Assembly: GCA_050260215.1 (NCBI GenBank)
Contig: JBLNBU010000117.1
Span: 1 to 7,297 of the forward strand
Source: JBLNBU01 sp050260215
Lineage (GTDB): Bacteria > Pseudomonadota > Alphaproteobacteria > Rhodospirillales > Magnetospirillaceae
Length of the DNA stretch: 7,297 nucleotides
Direction of reading: 5' to 3'
The translations under genes and the position numbers were made by a program. A model generated the notes under the pieces. It worked only from the letters and a program-made list of their open reading frames with translations, ran no database searches and had not been told where the DNA came from. Of the stretch, positions 1 to 7,053 are shown piece after piece; the first letter of the stretch is position 1, and every line of letters starts with the position of its first letter.

Positions 1-356
1 CCGCCCGCGGCCCGCCCCGACGGCACGCAGACGATCACCCGCGGGCTGGCGAAGCTGCGGCGGTTGTGCACCTGGCGGATGAAGTGCTTGATCATTTCCT
101 CGGCGACTTCGAAGTCGGCGATCACACCGTCGCGAAGCGGCCGGATGGCCTGGATGTAGCCCGGGGTACGACCCAGCATCATCTTGGCCTCGTCGCCGAC
201 GGCCAGGACCTTCTTCTTGCCCTTCTCCTCGGCGATGGCGACCACCGACGGTTCGTTGAGCACGATGCCGCGGCCCTTGACGTAGACCAGAGTGTTGGCG
301 GTCCCCAAGTCGATCGCCATGTCCGCGGACATCCAACCCGTCAGTTTAGAAAACAT
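1..356 (-). CDS. mreB: Rod shape-determining protein MreB, N-terminal part (3' end outside window)
   Basis: MreB is the bacterial actin homologue. It forms membrane-associated filaments that direct the elongation-phase peptidoglycan machinery. About 118 N-terminal residues of the usual ~345 are present. Visible are the actin-type phosphate-1 loop (AIDLGTANTLVYVKGRGIV, about residues 14-32), the stretch LNEPSVVAIAEE, then AVGDEAKMMLGRTPG, the IRPLRDGVIADF motif, and VIVCVPSG near the edge. The start at 356 gives the MFSK..SADMAIDLG beginning common in alphaproteobacterial MreB, and GAGG lies 4 bases upstream. Met9 or Met13 are possible but less likely starts. The gene follows leuA on the same strand after 68 bp. 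After VPSG the last four codons read R-A-A-G instead of the expected S/A-T-x-V-E-R-R, so the extreme left edge is suspect. Identity is very secure. Confidence 0.96.
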   Translation of the reverse strand, partial: MFSKLTGWMSADMAIDLGTANTLVYVKGRGIVLNEPSVVAIAEEKGKKKVLAVGDEAKMMLGRTPGYIQAIRPLRDGVIADFEVAEEMIKHFIRQVHNRRSFASPRVIVCVPSGRAAG

Positions 357-394
357 AATGCCTCACTCAACATCCAGCGTTGTCGGTTCCAATC

Positions 395-416
395 CCGGCA
401 CGGGCGGGCGTGCCGG
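395..416. repeat. Perfect 8-bp hairpin between leuA and mreB
   Basis: CCGGCACG (395-402) and CGTGCCGG (409-416) are perfect inverted arms around a 6-base loop, in the 68-bp gap between the leuA stop and the mreB start. Read on the minus strand the hairpin begins 9 bases after the leuA stop codon. Neither side carries a T-run, so it is not a standard intrinsic terminator. It may be a Rho-dependent or pausing structure, an mRNA 3'-end stabiliser, or an element tuning mreB read-through. Confidence 0.5.
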
Positions 417-424
417 TCCTCATA

Positions 425-1977
<1,553 letters not shown>

Positions 1978-1981
<4 letters not shown>

Positions 1982-2097
1982 GCGGCCGTGCCCATGCGTT
2001 CTACCACCCGGGAGTTAACGAACCCGTTCCCTGGCCAGAACCGATCCTGGCTGCGCCGGAAGCGTGGGAAGCCGAATGCGGGGACGTGGGCGGTCAT
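1978..2097 (-). CDS. 39-residue upstream ORF overlapping leuA (candidate regulatory leader peptide)
   Basis: The 39 codons start MTAHVPAFGFPRFRR, continue SQDRFWPGNGFVNSR and end VVERMGTAA. The TGA shares four bases (ATGA) with the leuA start. An AAGG Shine-Dalgarno-like sequence lies 7 bases before the ATG. By position the codons are about 64% (first), 56% (second) and 79% (third) G+C, the pattern of a translated gene in a high-GC genome. The peptide is basic (six Arg) and aromatic (five Phe, one Trp). It has no Leu or Ile and only four Val, so it is not a codon-run attenuator of the classical kind. The overlap suggests that leuA translation depends on ribosomes finishing this ORF. Regulation by nascent-peptide stalling is inference. 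It could also be a small functional protein. No family is recognised. Confidence 0.6.
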
Positions 2098-2134
2098 CGC
2101 TCCGCCTTCGCTTGGGGGGTTGAACGCGCGCTAC

Positions 2135-2163
2135 AAACTACAGGTGCTGCGCCGCCGCCGCAA
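2135..2163 (-). promoter_or_regulatory. Candidate sigma-70-type promoter for the upstream ORF and leuA
   Basis: On the minus strand TTGCGG (2163-2158) and TAGTTT (2140-2135) are separated by exactly 17 bases. Both hexamers are partial matches to TTGACA/TATAAT. Transcription would start near 2128, giving a leader of about 30 nt before the micro-ORF ATG at 2097. The spacing and position support the call; the hexamers are only moderate. Confidence 0.35.
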
Positions 2164-2169
2164 TAGGTA

Positions 2170-2189
2170 GGTCCCAGTTAAACGAGACC
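2170..2189. repeat. Short interrupted inverted repeat upstream of the leuA promoter
   Basis: The forward strand has GGTCCC (2170-2175) and GAGACC (2184-2189) around an A/T-rich 8-base centre, AGTTAAAC. Five of the six pairs are Watson-Crick, and one is a G.T wobble. It lies just upstream of the proposed leuA -35 hexamer, a plausible operator or activator position. It is weak on its own. Confidence 0.25.
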
Positions 2190-2324
2190 TGCCGAAACTT
2201 GATGCGCGGATGGGGGCGCCAGCCACCCCTTTCTAGCCCAAGCCGAACGAAGACGCCCGTGCGAAAAAGGGGATGTGGCCCTGCCGGCGGGCGGATGCTA
2301 TGCATTACATCAGACGATGCTGAT

Positions 2325-2329
2325 GGAGG
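2325..2329 (+). promoter_or_regulatory. Shine-Dalgarno site that selects the GTG start of the TPR-like gene
   Basis: GGAGG at 2325-2329 directly abuts the ATG at 2330, which is too close for initiation. The in-frame GTG at 2336 lies 6 bases downstream, a normal spacing. This favours GTG at 2336 over the longer ATG start. Confidence 0.65.
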
Positions 2330-2335
2330 ATGGTC

Positions 2336-2917
2336 GTGAGCGAGCCGATCAACGAAGTGGCCATGCTGGAAGCCGCGCTGGAACAGGGGCTGCAGTTGCG
2401 GCGCGCCGGCGCGGCCGACGGGGCGCTGGAAATGCTCGACCTCATCGTCTCCCACTTCGAGGCCGCCGACCATCCGGCCGCCCACCTGGCGGTCAGTCGC
2501 GCCCTGCTGGGCCGGGCGATGGCGCTGTGCGACCTGTCGCGCGAGCCCGAGGCGCTGGAGACCCTGGACGGCCTGCTGCAGCGCATCCGCGGGCAGGACG
2601 ACGCCGCCTACCGCGAGCTGCGCATCATCGCCGCCTACGAGGCCGCCGAACTGCTGGCCGGCCAGAACGACCCCGAATCCGCCGCCGAAGGCCTGGCGTT
2701 CGCCATCGGCCAGGCCCAGGGCGACGAGCCGGCCAAGGTCGTCCACATCCTGGCCGCCGCCCACGTCAAGCTGGCCGAGGCGCGCCAGGCGCTGGGCGAC
2801 ACCGACGGCGCCCGTGCCGCCCTGGCCGCGGTGGCCGGGCAGTGGGGCGCCAGCTCCGACCCGGCGCTGAAGCACTGGGTCGAGGAAGCAGCAAGGCTGG
2901 CGGGCGAGCTGGGGTAA
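2336..2917 (+). CDS. TPR-like helical-repeat protein, function unknown
   Basis: The 193-residue protein is predicted to be all alpha-helical and Ala/Leu-rich. Residues about 56-81 (..LLGRAMALCDLSREPEALETL..), 98-124 (..AAYEAAELLAGQNDPESAAEG..) and 141-166 (..VKLAEARQALGDTDGARAAL..) look like degenerate tetratricopeptide units, and residues 10-41 may form another. No signal peptide, membrane segment or enzymatic motif is visible, so it is probably a cytoplasmic protein-protein interaction scaffold. GTG at 2336 is preferred from the spacing of GGAGG; ATG at 2330 would add two residues. It is the only plus-strand gene. It converges on the Anbu gene with 16 bp between the stops, so the two transcripts probably overlap at their 3' ends. 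Third positions are as G/C-rich as in its neighbours, so there is no sign of recent transfer. Whether it belongs to the Anbu system is unknown. Confidence 0.85.
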   Translation: MSEPINEVAMLEAALEQGLQLRRAGAADGALEMLDLIVSHFEAADHPAAHLAVSRALLGRAMALCDLSREPEALETLDGLLQRIRGQDDAAYRELRIIAAYEAAELLAGQNDPESAAEGLAFAIGQAQGDEPAKVVHILAAAHVKLAEARQALGDTDGARAALAAVAGQWGASSDPALKHWVEEAARLAGELG

Positions 2918-2950
2918 GGATCTCGCCCGATCGTCACCGTCCCCCGCCAG
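2897..2950. repeat. Overlapping inverted repeats at the convergent 3' ends
   Basis: CGGGCGAG (2901-2908) pairs perfectly with CTCGCCCG (2922-2929) across a 13-base loop containing the TAA of the TPR-like gene. A second perfect pair, CTGGCGGG (2897-2904) with CCCGCCAG (2943-2950), shares the CGGG of the first, so the two stems exclude each other. They cover the ends of both convergent genes and may act as a bidirectional 3'-end structure. No T-run follows on either strand, so an intrinsic terminator is not claimed. Confidence 0.4.
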
Positions 2951-3683
2951 GCCCCATCCAGTCCGGATCGGGCAGGTCGAGGAACAGCTTGTTCAGGCCT
3001 TCGCCCCACATGCGGCGCAGGGTGGTGAAATAGGCCTCGGAGCCGTCGACGCGGTGCTGGATGGAGGGCTTCAGCGCGCCCGCCGGCACCACCACCAGGT
3101 CGAGGGGGAGGGCGACCGACAGGTTGCTCTTCATGGTCGAATCGAACGACACCAGGGCGCATTTCACCGCCTGGACCAGGGGCGTGTCCATGGCCAGCAC
3201 CCGCTCGATGATCGGCTTGCCGTACTTGGTCTCGCCGATCTGGAAATAGGGGGTGTCGTCGTTGGCCTCGATGAAGTTGCCGGCGGCGTAGACGTTGAAC
3301 AGGCGCATCCGCTGCCCGGCGATCTGGCCGCCGACGATCAGCGAGGCGTTGAACTCGGCCCCGTGCTGCTTGATGTGGGCGCCGTCCTCGTGGTGGACCT
3401 CCCGCAGGGTGTTGCCGACGACGCGGGCAACCTCGAACATGGAGCAGGCAGCGTACATGCTTTTCGCCGGATCCGACGAGCCCAGCCGGTCCTCGAGCAG
3501 GCTGATCACCGCCTGGGTGATCGCCAGGTTGCCGGCGGTCAGCACCACCACCACCCGGTCGGCGGCCGCGTCGAAGACGAAGCACTTGCGGAAGGTGGCG
3601 ACGTTGTCGACCCCGGCATTGGTACGGGTGTCCGAGATGAACACCATGCCGGCGTTCAACTGCATGCCCAGGCAATAGCTCAT
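2934..3683 (-). CDS. Anbu, proteasome-related Ntn-hydrolase peptidase (COG3484 type)
   Basis: Anbu ('ancestral beta subunit') is a bacterial relative of HslV and proteasome beta subunits that assembles into ring or helical oligomers. Its physiological substrate is not established. The 249-residue product begins MSYCLGMQLNAGMVFISDTR. Removing Met exposes Ser as N-terminal nucleophile. Counting from that Ser, D17 (in SDTRTNAGVDN) and K32 (in FRK) match the catalytic Asp and Lys of the fold. The later SFDSTMKSNLSV block is also a hallmark of the family. The start at 3683 is fixed by the need to expose Ser and by the G-rich stretch (TGGGGGG) just upstream. It is the last gene of the four-gene operon, 11 bp after the transglutaminase-like gene. 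HslV is excluded because no HslU ATPase is adjacent and the N-terminal motif is that of Anbu. Ser rather than Thr at position 1 is the notable deviation. Confidence 0.93.
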   Translation of the reverse strand: MSYCLGMQLNAGMVFISDTRTNAGVDNVATFRKCFVFDAAADRVVVVLTAGNLAITQAVISLLEDRLGSSDPAKSMYAACSMFEVARVVGNTLREVHHEDGAHIKQHGAEFNASLIVGGQIAGQRMRLFNVYAAGNFIEANDDTPYFQIGETKYGKPIIERVLAMDTPLVQAVKCALVSFDSTMKSNLSVALPLDLVVVPAGALKPSIQHRVDGSEAYFTTLRRMWGEGLNKLFLDLPDPDWMGPGGGR

Positions 3684-3694
3684 GATGCCCCCAT

Positions 3695-4495
3695 CTATTC
3701 CTGCATCTGCTGGACTTGCAGGCGGACCGACAGTTCCTCGCCCAGCCCGCCGGCGCGCGAGCCCACCACCGGGCTGCAGCCTGCGTAGTCGTGGCCGACC
3801 GCCAGGCGCACATAGGCGTCGGTGGCCGAGCGTCGGTTGCTGGGGTCGAAGCTGACCCAGCCCAGGTCGGGCACGAAGGCCTCGGCCCAGGCATGGCTGG
3901 CCTGCCCCAGATCGTCGGCGACCATGTAGCCCGACACGTAGCGGCACGGCACCCCGACGGCGCGGCAGGCGGAGATGAACACGTGGGCGTGGTCCTGGCA
4001 GACGCCGCGGCCCAGGGCGAACGCCTCGGCCGCCGGGGTGGCGGCGTCGGTGTGGCCGGGCTGGTAGGCGACCGCCTCGGCCACCGCCGCCATCATCCGG
4101 TGCAGGGTGGCCACGTCGCCCTCGCCGGCGCGCATGGCCGCGAAGGGGGCGGCGAAGGCGGCCAGTTCGGGCGTCGGCGCGGTCAGCGCGGTCTGGCGCA
4201 GGAACATCCGCGGCGGCAGCCCGTCGTCGAGCGGCAGCACCCCGCAGGTGTCGATGGTCTCGACCTCGCCTTCGACGGTGATGGCGATCTCGTTGTGCTG
4301 GTGGGGGATGGTGGCCAGGTGGACGGTGTTGCCGAAACCGTCGCGCCACGGCACCAGGCCGGCAACGCCGGTGATCGACCAGTCGCGGATCGACTGGCAG
4401 CGCTCGGACCGGGGCGTCAGCCGCAGGTACTGGGTCGAGCGCAGCGCGGCCCCGGCCAGGCGGTAGTGGGTTTCGTGGCGAATGGTGATGATCAT
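3695..4495 (-). CDS. Transglutaminase-like cysteine protease of the Anbu cluster (COG1305 type)
   Basis: A 266-residue protein. The N-terminal beta-rich region (about 1-100; starts MIITIRHETHYRL, with LRLTPRS at 24-30) is the N-terminal domain typical of bacterial transglutaminase-like proteins. The papain-like core follows, with the complete catalytic triad: C166 in GRGVCQDHAHVF, H201 in SHAWAE and D217 in FDPSN. Such bacterial members are thought to be peptidases or amide-bond transferases acting on peptides rather than true cross-linkers. No signal peptide is visible, so it probably works in the cytoplasm beside Anbu and the ATP-grasp protein. Its ATG overlaps the stop of the alpha-E gene (ATGA), a sign of translational coupling. 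The stop is TAG, followed 11 bp later by Anbu. Domain identity is secure; the substrate is unknown. Confidence 0.93.
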   Translation of the reverse strand: MIITIRHETHYRLAGAALRSTQYLRLTPRSERCQSIRDWSITGVAGLVPWRDGFGNTVHLATIPHQHNEIAITVEGEVETIDTCGVLPLDDGLPPRMFLRQTALTAPTPELAAFAAPFAAMRAGEGDVATLHRMMAAVAEAVAYQPGHTDAATPAAEAFALGRGVCQDHAHVFISACRAVGVPCRYVSGYMVADDLGQASHAWAEAFVPDLGWVSFDPSNRRSATDAYVRLAVGHDYAGCSPVVGSRAGGLGEELSVRLQVQQMQE

Positions 4496-5451
4496 GACGC
4501 CATCAGGAAGCTGGTGCGGATGCCCGAGCCGATGTCTGCGACCTCGGCCACGAATTCGTCGAGGAACCGGTGGATGCCGACCCGCATCAGCTGGTCGATG
4601 CGCACGCTGCGCAGCCGCTGCAGCAGGGCGCGTACCCCCTTGAGCGGCGGCGAGTCCGGGTCCAGCCGCAGCAGGATCGCCTCGATCTCGACCAGGGCGG
4701 CCATCAGCGAGCGCGGCATGTCCTCACGCAATATGATCAGGTCGGCCAGCTTGGCGAAATCCAGCTTGGAGGCGTAGATCTCGCGGTAGCTCTTGTAGGC
4801 CGACAGCGCGTTGAGCAGCACCGCCGCCCGGTAGTAATCGGGGGCGAGGTGGGCCTGGCCGCGGCCCGAGGCATCGCGCTGGGCCAGGGTGTCCCACTTG
4901 ACGTGCAGCAGCCGGGCGGTGCTGTCGGCCCGCTCCACCGCCGCGCCCAGGCAGGCGAAGTGGAAGCCCTCGCCGCGGCGCATCGACCCGAACAGCGCCC
5001 CGCGGAAGTGGTGCGAGCGGTCGCGCACCCATTCCAGGCGCTCGGGAACCCCGTCGCGGCGCAGGTCCTCGAAGCCGGTCTCGGCGATGGCCAGCCAGGT
5101 CTGGTTCAGCGTTTCCCACAGGTCGCTGGTCAGCAGGTGGCGGGTGGCGCGCGCATTCTCGCGCGCCTGTCCCAGCGAGGTGCGGATGCTGGACGGGTTG
5201 TTCTTGTCCAGGATCATGTAGGCCAGCACCCGGCCGGGGGTCAGCTCCTCGTAGCGGGCGCCGAAGTCGTCGAGCGTGCCGGTCATCAGCAGCGGTGTCA
5301 GCCATTCCGACAGATGCCCGTTGCGGGTCTCGCCGGGCTCGCCGGGCATCATGCCGGTCTGGTGGCACGACATCAGCAGGCGGGCCAGCGTCTCGGAACG
5401 CTCGACATAGCGGGCCATCCAGAACAGGTTGTCAGCGGCGCGGGCCAGCAT
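4492..5451 (-). CDS. Alpha-E domain-containing protein (COG2307 type)
   Basis: A 319-residue, largely alpha-helical protein that begins MLARAADNLFWMARYVERSE, the typical opening of the alpha-E family. Further family-like blocks are ILDKNNPSSIRTSLGQAREN (about 80-100), FHFACLGAAVERADSTARLL (about 162-181) and the YYRAAVLLNALSAYKSYRE region. The biochemical activity is unknown. The family nearly always accompanies circularly permuted ATP-grasp proteins and transglutaminase-like proteins, and is assumed to act with the ATP-grasp enzyme. The start at 5451 is supported by GGAGG 6 bases upstream. This places the start inside the last 20 bases of the ATP-grasp gene, in another frame. The stop overlaps the start of the transglutaminase-like gene by 4 bases. 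Confidence 0.94.
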   Translation of the reverse strand: MLARAADNLFWMARYVERSETLARLLMSCHQTGMMPGEPGETRNGHLSEWLTPLLMTGTLDDFGARYEELTPGRVLAYMILDKNNPSSIRTSLGQARENARATRHLLTSDLWETLNQTWLAIAETGFEDLRRDGVPERLEWVRDRSHHFRGALFGSMRRGEGFHFACLGAAVERADSTARLLHVKWDTLAQRDASGRGQAHLAPDYYRAAVLLNALSAYKSYREIYASKLDFAKLADLIILREDMPRSLMAALVEIEAILLRLDPDSPPLKGVRALLQRLRSVRIDQLMRVGIHRFLDEFVAEVADIGSGIRTSFLMAS

Positions 5452-6880
5452 GGTCGCCCTCCAGAACCCAGGTGTCCTTGGTGCCGCCGCCCTGCGACGA
5501 GTTGACCACCAGCGAGCCTTCGGTCAGCGCCACCCGGGTCAGTCCGCCCGGCACCACCTGGATGCTCCGCCCGCACAGAACATAGGGGCGCAGGTCGACG
5601 TGCCGGGGCGCAATGCCGCCGTCCACATAGGTCGGGCAGGTGGATAGCGACAGGGTCGGCTGGGCGATGAAGTTGGCCGGGTCGGCCTTGACCTTGGCGC
5701 GGAAGGCCTCGACCTCGGCCTTGGTCGCGGCGGGGCCCACCAGCATCCCGTAGCCGCCCGAGCCGTGCACCTCCTTGACCACCAGCTCGCCCAGGTGGTC
5801 CAGCACATAGGCCAAGTCGTCGGGCTTGCGCAGCTGCCAGGTCGGCACGTTCTGCAGGATCGGCTCGGAGCCGAGGTAGAAACGGATGATGTCGGGCAGG
5901 TAGGCGTACACCGCCTTGTCGTCGGCCACCCCACCGCCGATGGCGTTGGCGATGGTGACGTTGCCCAGCCGGTAGGCCGCCAGCAGCCCGGGCACCCCCA
6001 GCATGGACTGGGGATTGAAGGCCAGCGGGTCGAGGAAGTCGTCGTCGATGCGCCGGTAGATGACGTCGACGCGCTGCGGCCCGCGGGTGGTGCGCATGTG
6101 GACGGTGCCGGCGTCGACGAACAGGTCCTCGCCCTGGACCAGGTCGATGCCCATCTCCTGGGCCAGGAAGGCGTGCTCGAAATAGGCGCTGTTGTACTGG
6201 CCCGGCGTCAGCAGCACGCAGGTCGGCTCGTCGGCCCGCCTGGGCGCCACCGAGCGCAGCGTTTCCAGCAGCCATTCGGGATAGTGGCTGACCGGGGCGA
6301 CGTTGTAGCGGGTGAACAGCTCGGAAAACAGCCGCATCATCGCCTGCCGGTTCTCCAGCATGTAGGACACCCCCGACGGCGTCCGCGCATTGTCCTCCAG
6401 CACATAGAAGGTGTCGGCGTCGACCCGGACCACGTCGATGCCGACCACATGGGCGTACACCCCGCCGGGCACCCGGTGGCCCAGCATCTCGGGGCGGAAG
6501 GCCGGGTTGGCCAGCACCAGGTCCTCGGGCACCACGCCGGCGCGCAGGATCGCCTGCTCGTTGTAGACGTCGTCGAGGAAGGCGTTGATCGCCTCCACCC
6601 GCTGGCGCACGCCGCGGGCGACGATGTCCCATTCCCTGGCCGCCAGGATGCGCGGCACAACGTCGAAGGGGATCAGGCGCTCGACCCCGCCCTCGGCCCC
6701 ATAGACGTTGAAGGTGATGCCCAGGCGGCGAAAGATGACGTCGGCCTCCTGGTGGCGGCGCTCCAGCTCGCGCTGGTCCAGCGAATGCAGCCACTGGGAG
6801 TAAAGCTGGTAGGGCTCGCGGACGTCGCCGCCCCCGGCCCCGTGCATCTCGTCGAATGCGGTCTTCTTCTTCCGGCTCAT
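5432..6880 (-). CDS. Circularly permuted ATP-grasp type 2 protein (COG2308 type)
   Basis: A 482-residue cytoplasmic protein and first gene of the Anbu operon. ATP-grasp enzymes activate a carboxylate by phosphorylation and join it to an amine or thiol, so a peptide-ligase role is predicted; no substrate is established. Family blocks in order: YGAEGGVERLIPFD (60-73), EDNARTPSGVSYMLENR (162-178), YRRIDDDFLDP (275-285), NAIGGGVADDKAVYAYLPD (312-330), VVKEVHGSGGYGM (367-379, glycine-rich nucleotide loop), IAQPTLSLST (405-414), PRHVDLRPY (425-433) and VVNSSQGGGTKDTWVL (458-473). Length is normal and no key block is missing. The ATG at 6880 has no proper Shine-Dalgarno sequence, only GGGGC abutting it. 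A promoter-like element is placed so that transcription could begin at the ATG itself. Met12 is a less likely alternative start. Confidence 0.94.
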   Translation of the reverse strand: MSRKKKTAFDEMHGAGGGDVREPYQLYSQWLHSLDQRELERRHQEADVIFRRLGITFNVYGAEGGVERLIPFDVVPRILAAREWDIVARGVRQRVEAINAFLDDVYNEQAILRAGVVPEDLVLANPAFRPEMLGHRVPGGVYAHVVGIDVVRVDADTFYVLEDNARTPSGVSYMLENRQAMMRLFSELFTRYNVAPVSHYPEWLLETLRSVAPRRADEPTCVLLTPGQYNSAYFEHAFLAQEMGIDLVQGEDLFVDAGTVHMRTTRGPQRVDVIYRRIDDDFLDPLAFNPQSMLGVPGLLAAYRLGNVTIANAIGGGVADDKAVYAYLPDIIRFYLGSEPILQNVPTWQLRKPDDLAYVLDHLGELVVKEVHGSGGYGMLVGPAATKAEVEAFRAKVKADPANFIAQPTLSLSTCPTYVDGGIAPRHVDLRPYVLCGRSIQVVPGGLTRVALTEGSLVVNSSQGGGTKDTWVLEGDHAGPRR

Positions 6881-6885
6881 GCCCC

Positions 6886-6914
6886 ATTACAAGCAAGGAG
6901 CGTGCCGCGGCCAA
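6886..6914 (-). promoter_or_regulatory. Candidate promoter of the Anbu operon, implying a leaderless mRNA
   Basis: On the minus strand TTGGCC (6914-6909) and TGTAAT (6891-6886) are separated by 17 bases. They match TTGACA at 4/6 and TATAAT at 5/6. The -10 hexamer ends 5 bases before the ATG at 6880, so transcription would start at or next to the A of the start codon. This fits the absence of a Shine-Dalgarno sequence. It is a pattern-based call and other promoters further upstream are possible. Confidence 0.35.
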
Positions 6915-6922
6915 CACCGCGG
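6905..6922. repeat. CCGCGG direct and inverted repeat
   Basis: CCGCGG occurs at 6905-6910 and again at 6917-6922 with a 6-base spacer. The hexamer is self-complementary, so the pair can act as a direct repeat or as a hairpin. It overlaps the proposed -35 hexamer of the Anbu operon. In a high-GC genome it may be chance. Confidence 0.25.
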
Positions 6923-6948
6923 GTTTCGCCGGGCGGCGGCGAGGCTAT

Positions 6949-6963
6949 GCCCAAAGTTTGGGC
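6949..6963. promoter_or_regulatory. 15-bp perfect palindrome, candidate operator of the Anbu operon
   Basis: GCCCAAAGTTTGGGC is a perfect inverted repeat of two 7-base arms around one central base. It lies in the 103-bp stretch between the ilvC terminator T-run and the Anbu operon start, centred 76 bases before the ATG. Its A/T core stands out from the surrounding GC-rich DNA. A dimeric regulator site is plausible. No neighbouring regulator gene is in the window. Confidence 0.35.
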
Positions 6964-6983
6964 GAAGTCAGTGGGGTGTGCGC

Positions 6984-7020
6984 AAAAAATAAACCCCTTG
7001 CCCGGCAGGCGGGCAAGGGG
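6984..7020 (-). terminator. Intrinsic terminator of ilvC
   Basis: Read on the minus strand, CCCCTTGCCCG (7020-7010) pairs perfectly with CGGGCAAGGGG (7004-6994) across a 5-base loop, and is followed by TTTATTTTTT (6993-6984). An 11-bp G/C-rich stem with a T-run is a textbook Rho-independent terminator. It starts 33 bases after the ilvC stop and isolates the Anbu operon from ilvC read-through. Confidence 0.93.
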
Positions 7021-7034
7021 CTTGGGTTCCGTCA

Positions 7035-7048
7035 CCCCCGGAAGGGGG
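7035..7048. repeat. Small hairpin between the ilvC stop and its terminator
   Basis: CCCCC (7035-7039) and GGGGG (7044-7048) form a 5-bp stem with a 4-base loop directly after the ilvC stop codon. It makes a tandem with the main terminator hairpin and might assist 3'-end protection. Confidence 0.35.
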
Positions 7049-7053
7049 GCGTC

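Larger units (their letters stand above)
2098..2335. other. Divergent intergenic region between leuA leader and the TPR-like gene
   Basis: This 238-bp stretch separates two divergent transcription units. Its left half holds the candidate leuA promoter and an inverted repeat. Its right half contains an A/T-richer patch around TGCTATGCATTAC (2296-2308), where a promoter for the rightward gene could lie, but no convincing -35 hexamer is visible 17 bases upstream. No RNA gene or convincing coding region was seen between the leuA leader and the rightward gene. Confidence 0.6.

Noticed and set aside
395..416. Intrinsic terminator after leuA
   Set aside because: The stem is perfect but no T-run follows on the minus strand, so only a hairpin is claimed.
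2138..2875. A 245-codon minus-strand frame opposite the TPR-like gene
   Set aside because: The plus-strand frame has a good ribosome-binding site and TPR-like helices. The minus frame is Gly/Val/Gln-rich without motifs and would cover the leuA promoter region.
2934..3683. HslV peptidase
   Set aside because: The N-terminal motif, the neighbours (ATP-grasp, alpha-E, transglutaminase-like) and the lack of hslU point to Anbu instead.
3716..4777. A 353-codon plus-strand open frame opposite the transglutaminase-like and alpha-E genes
   Set aside because: It is an antisense shadow spanning two well-supported genes, with low-complexity translation and no domain.
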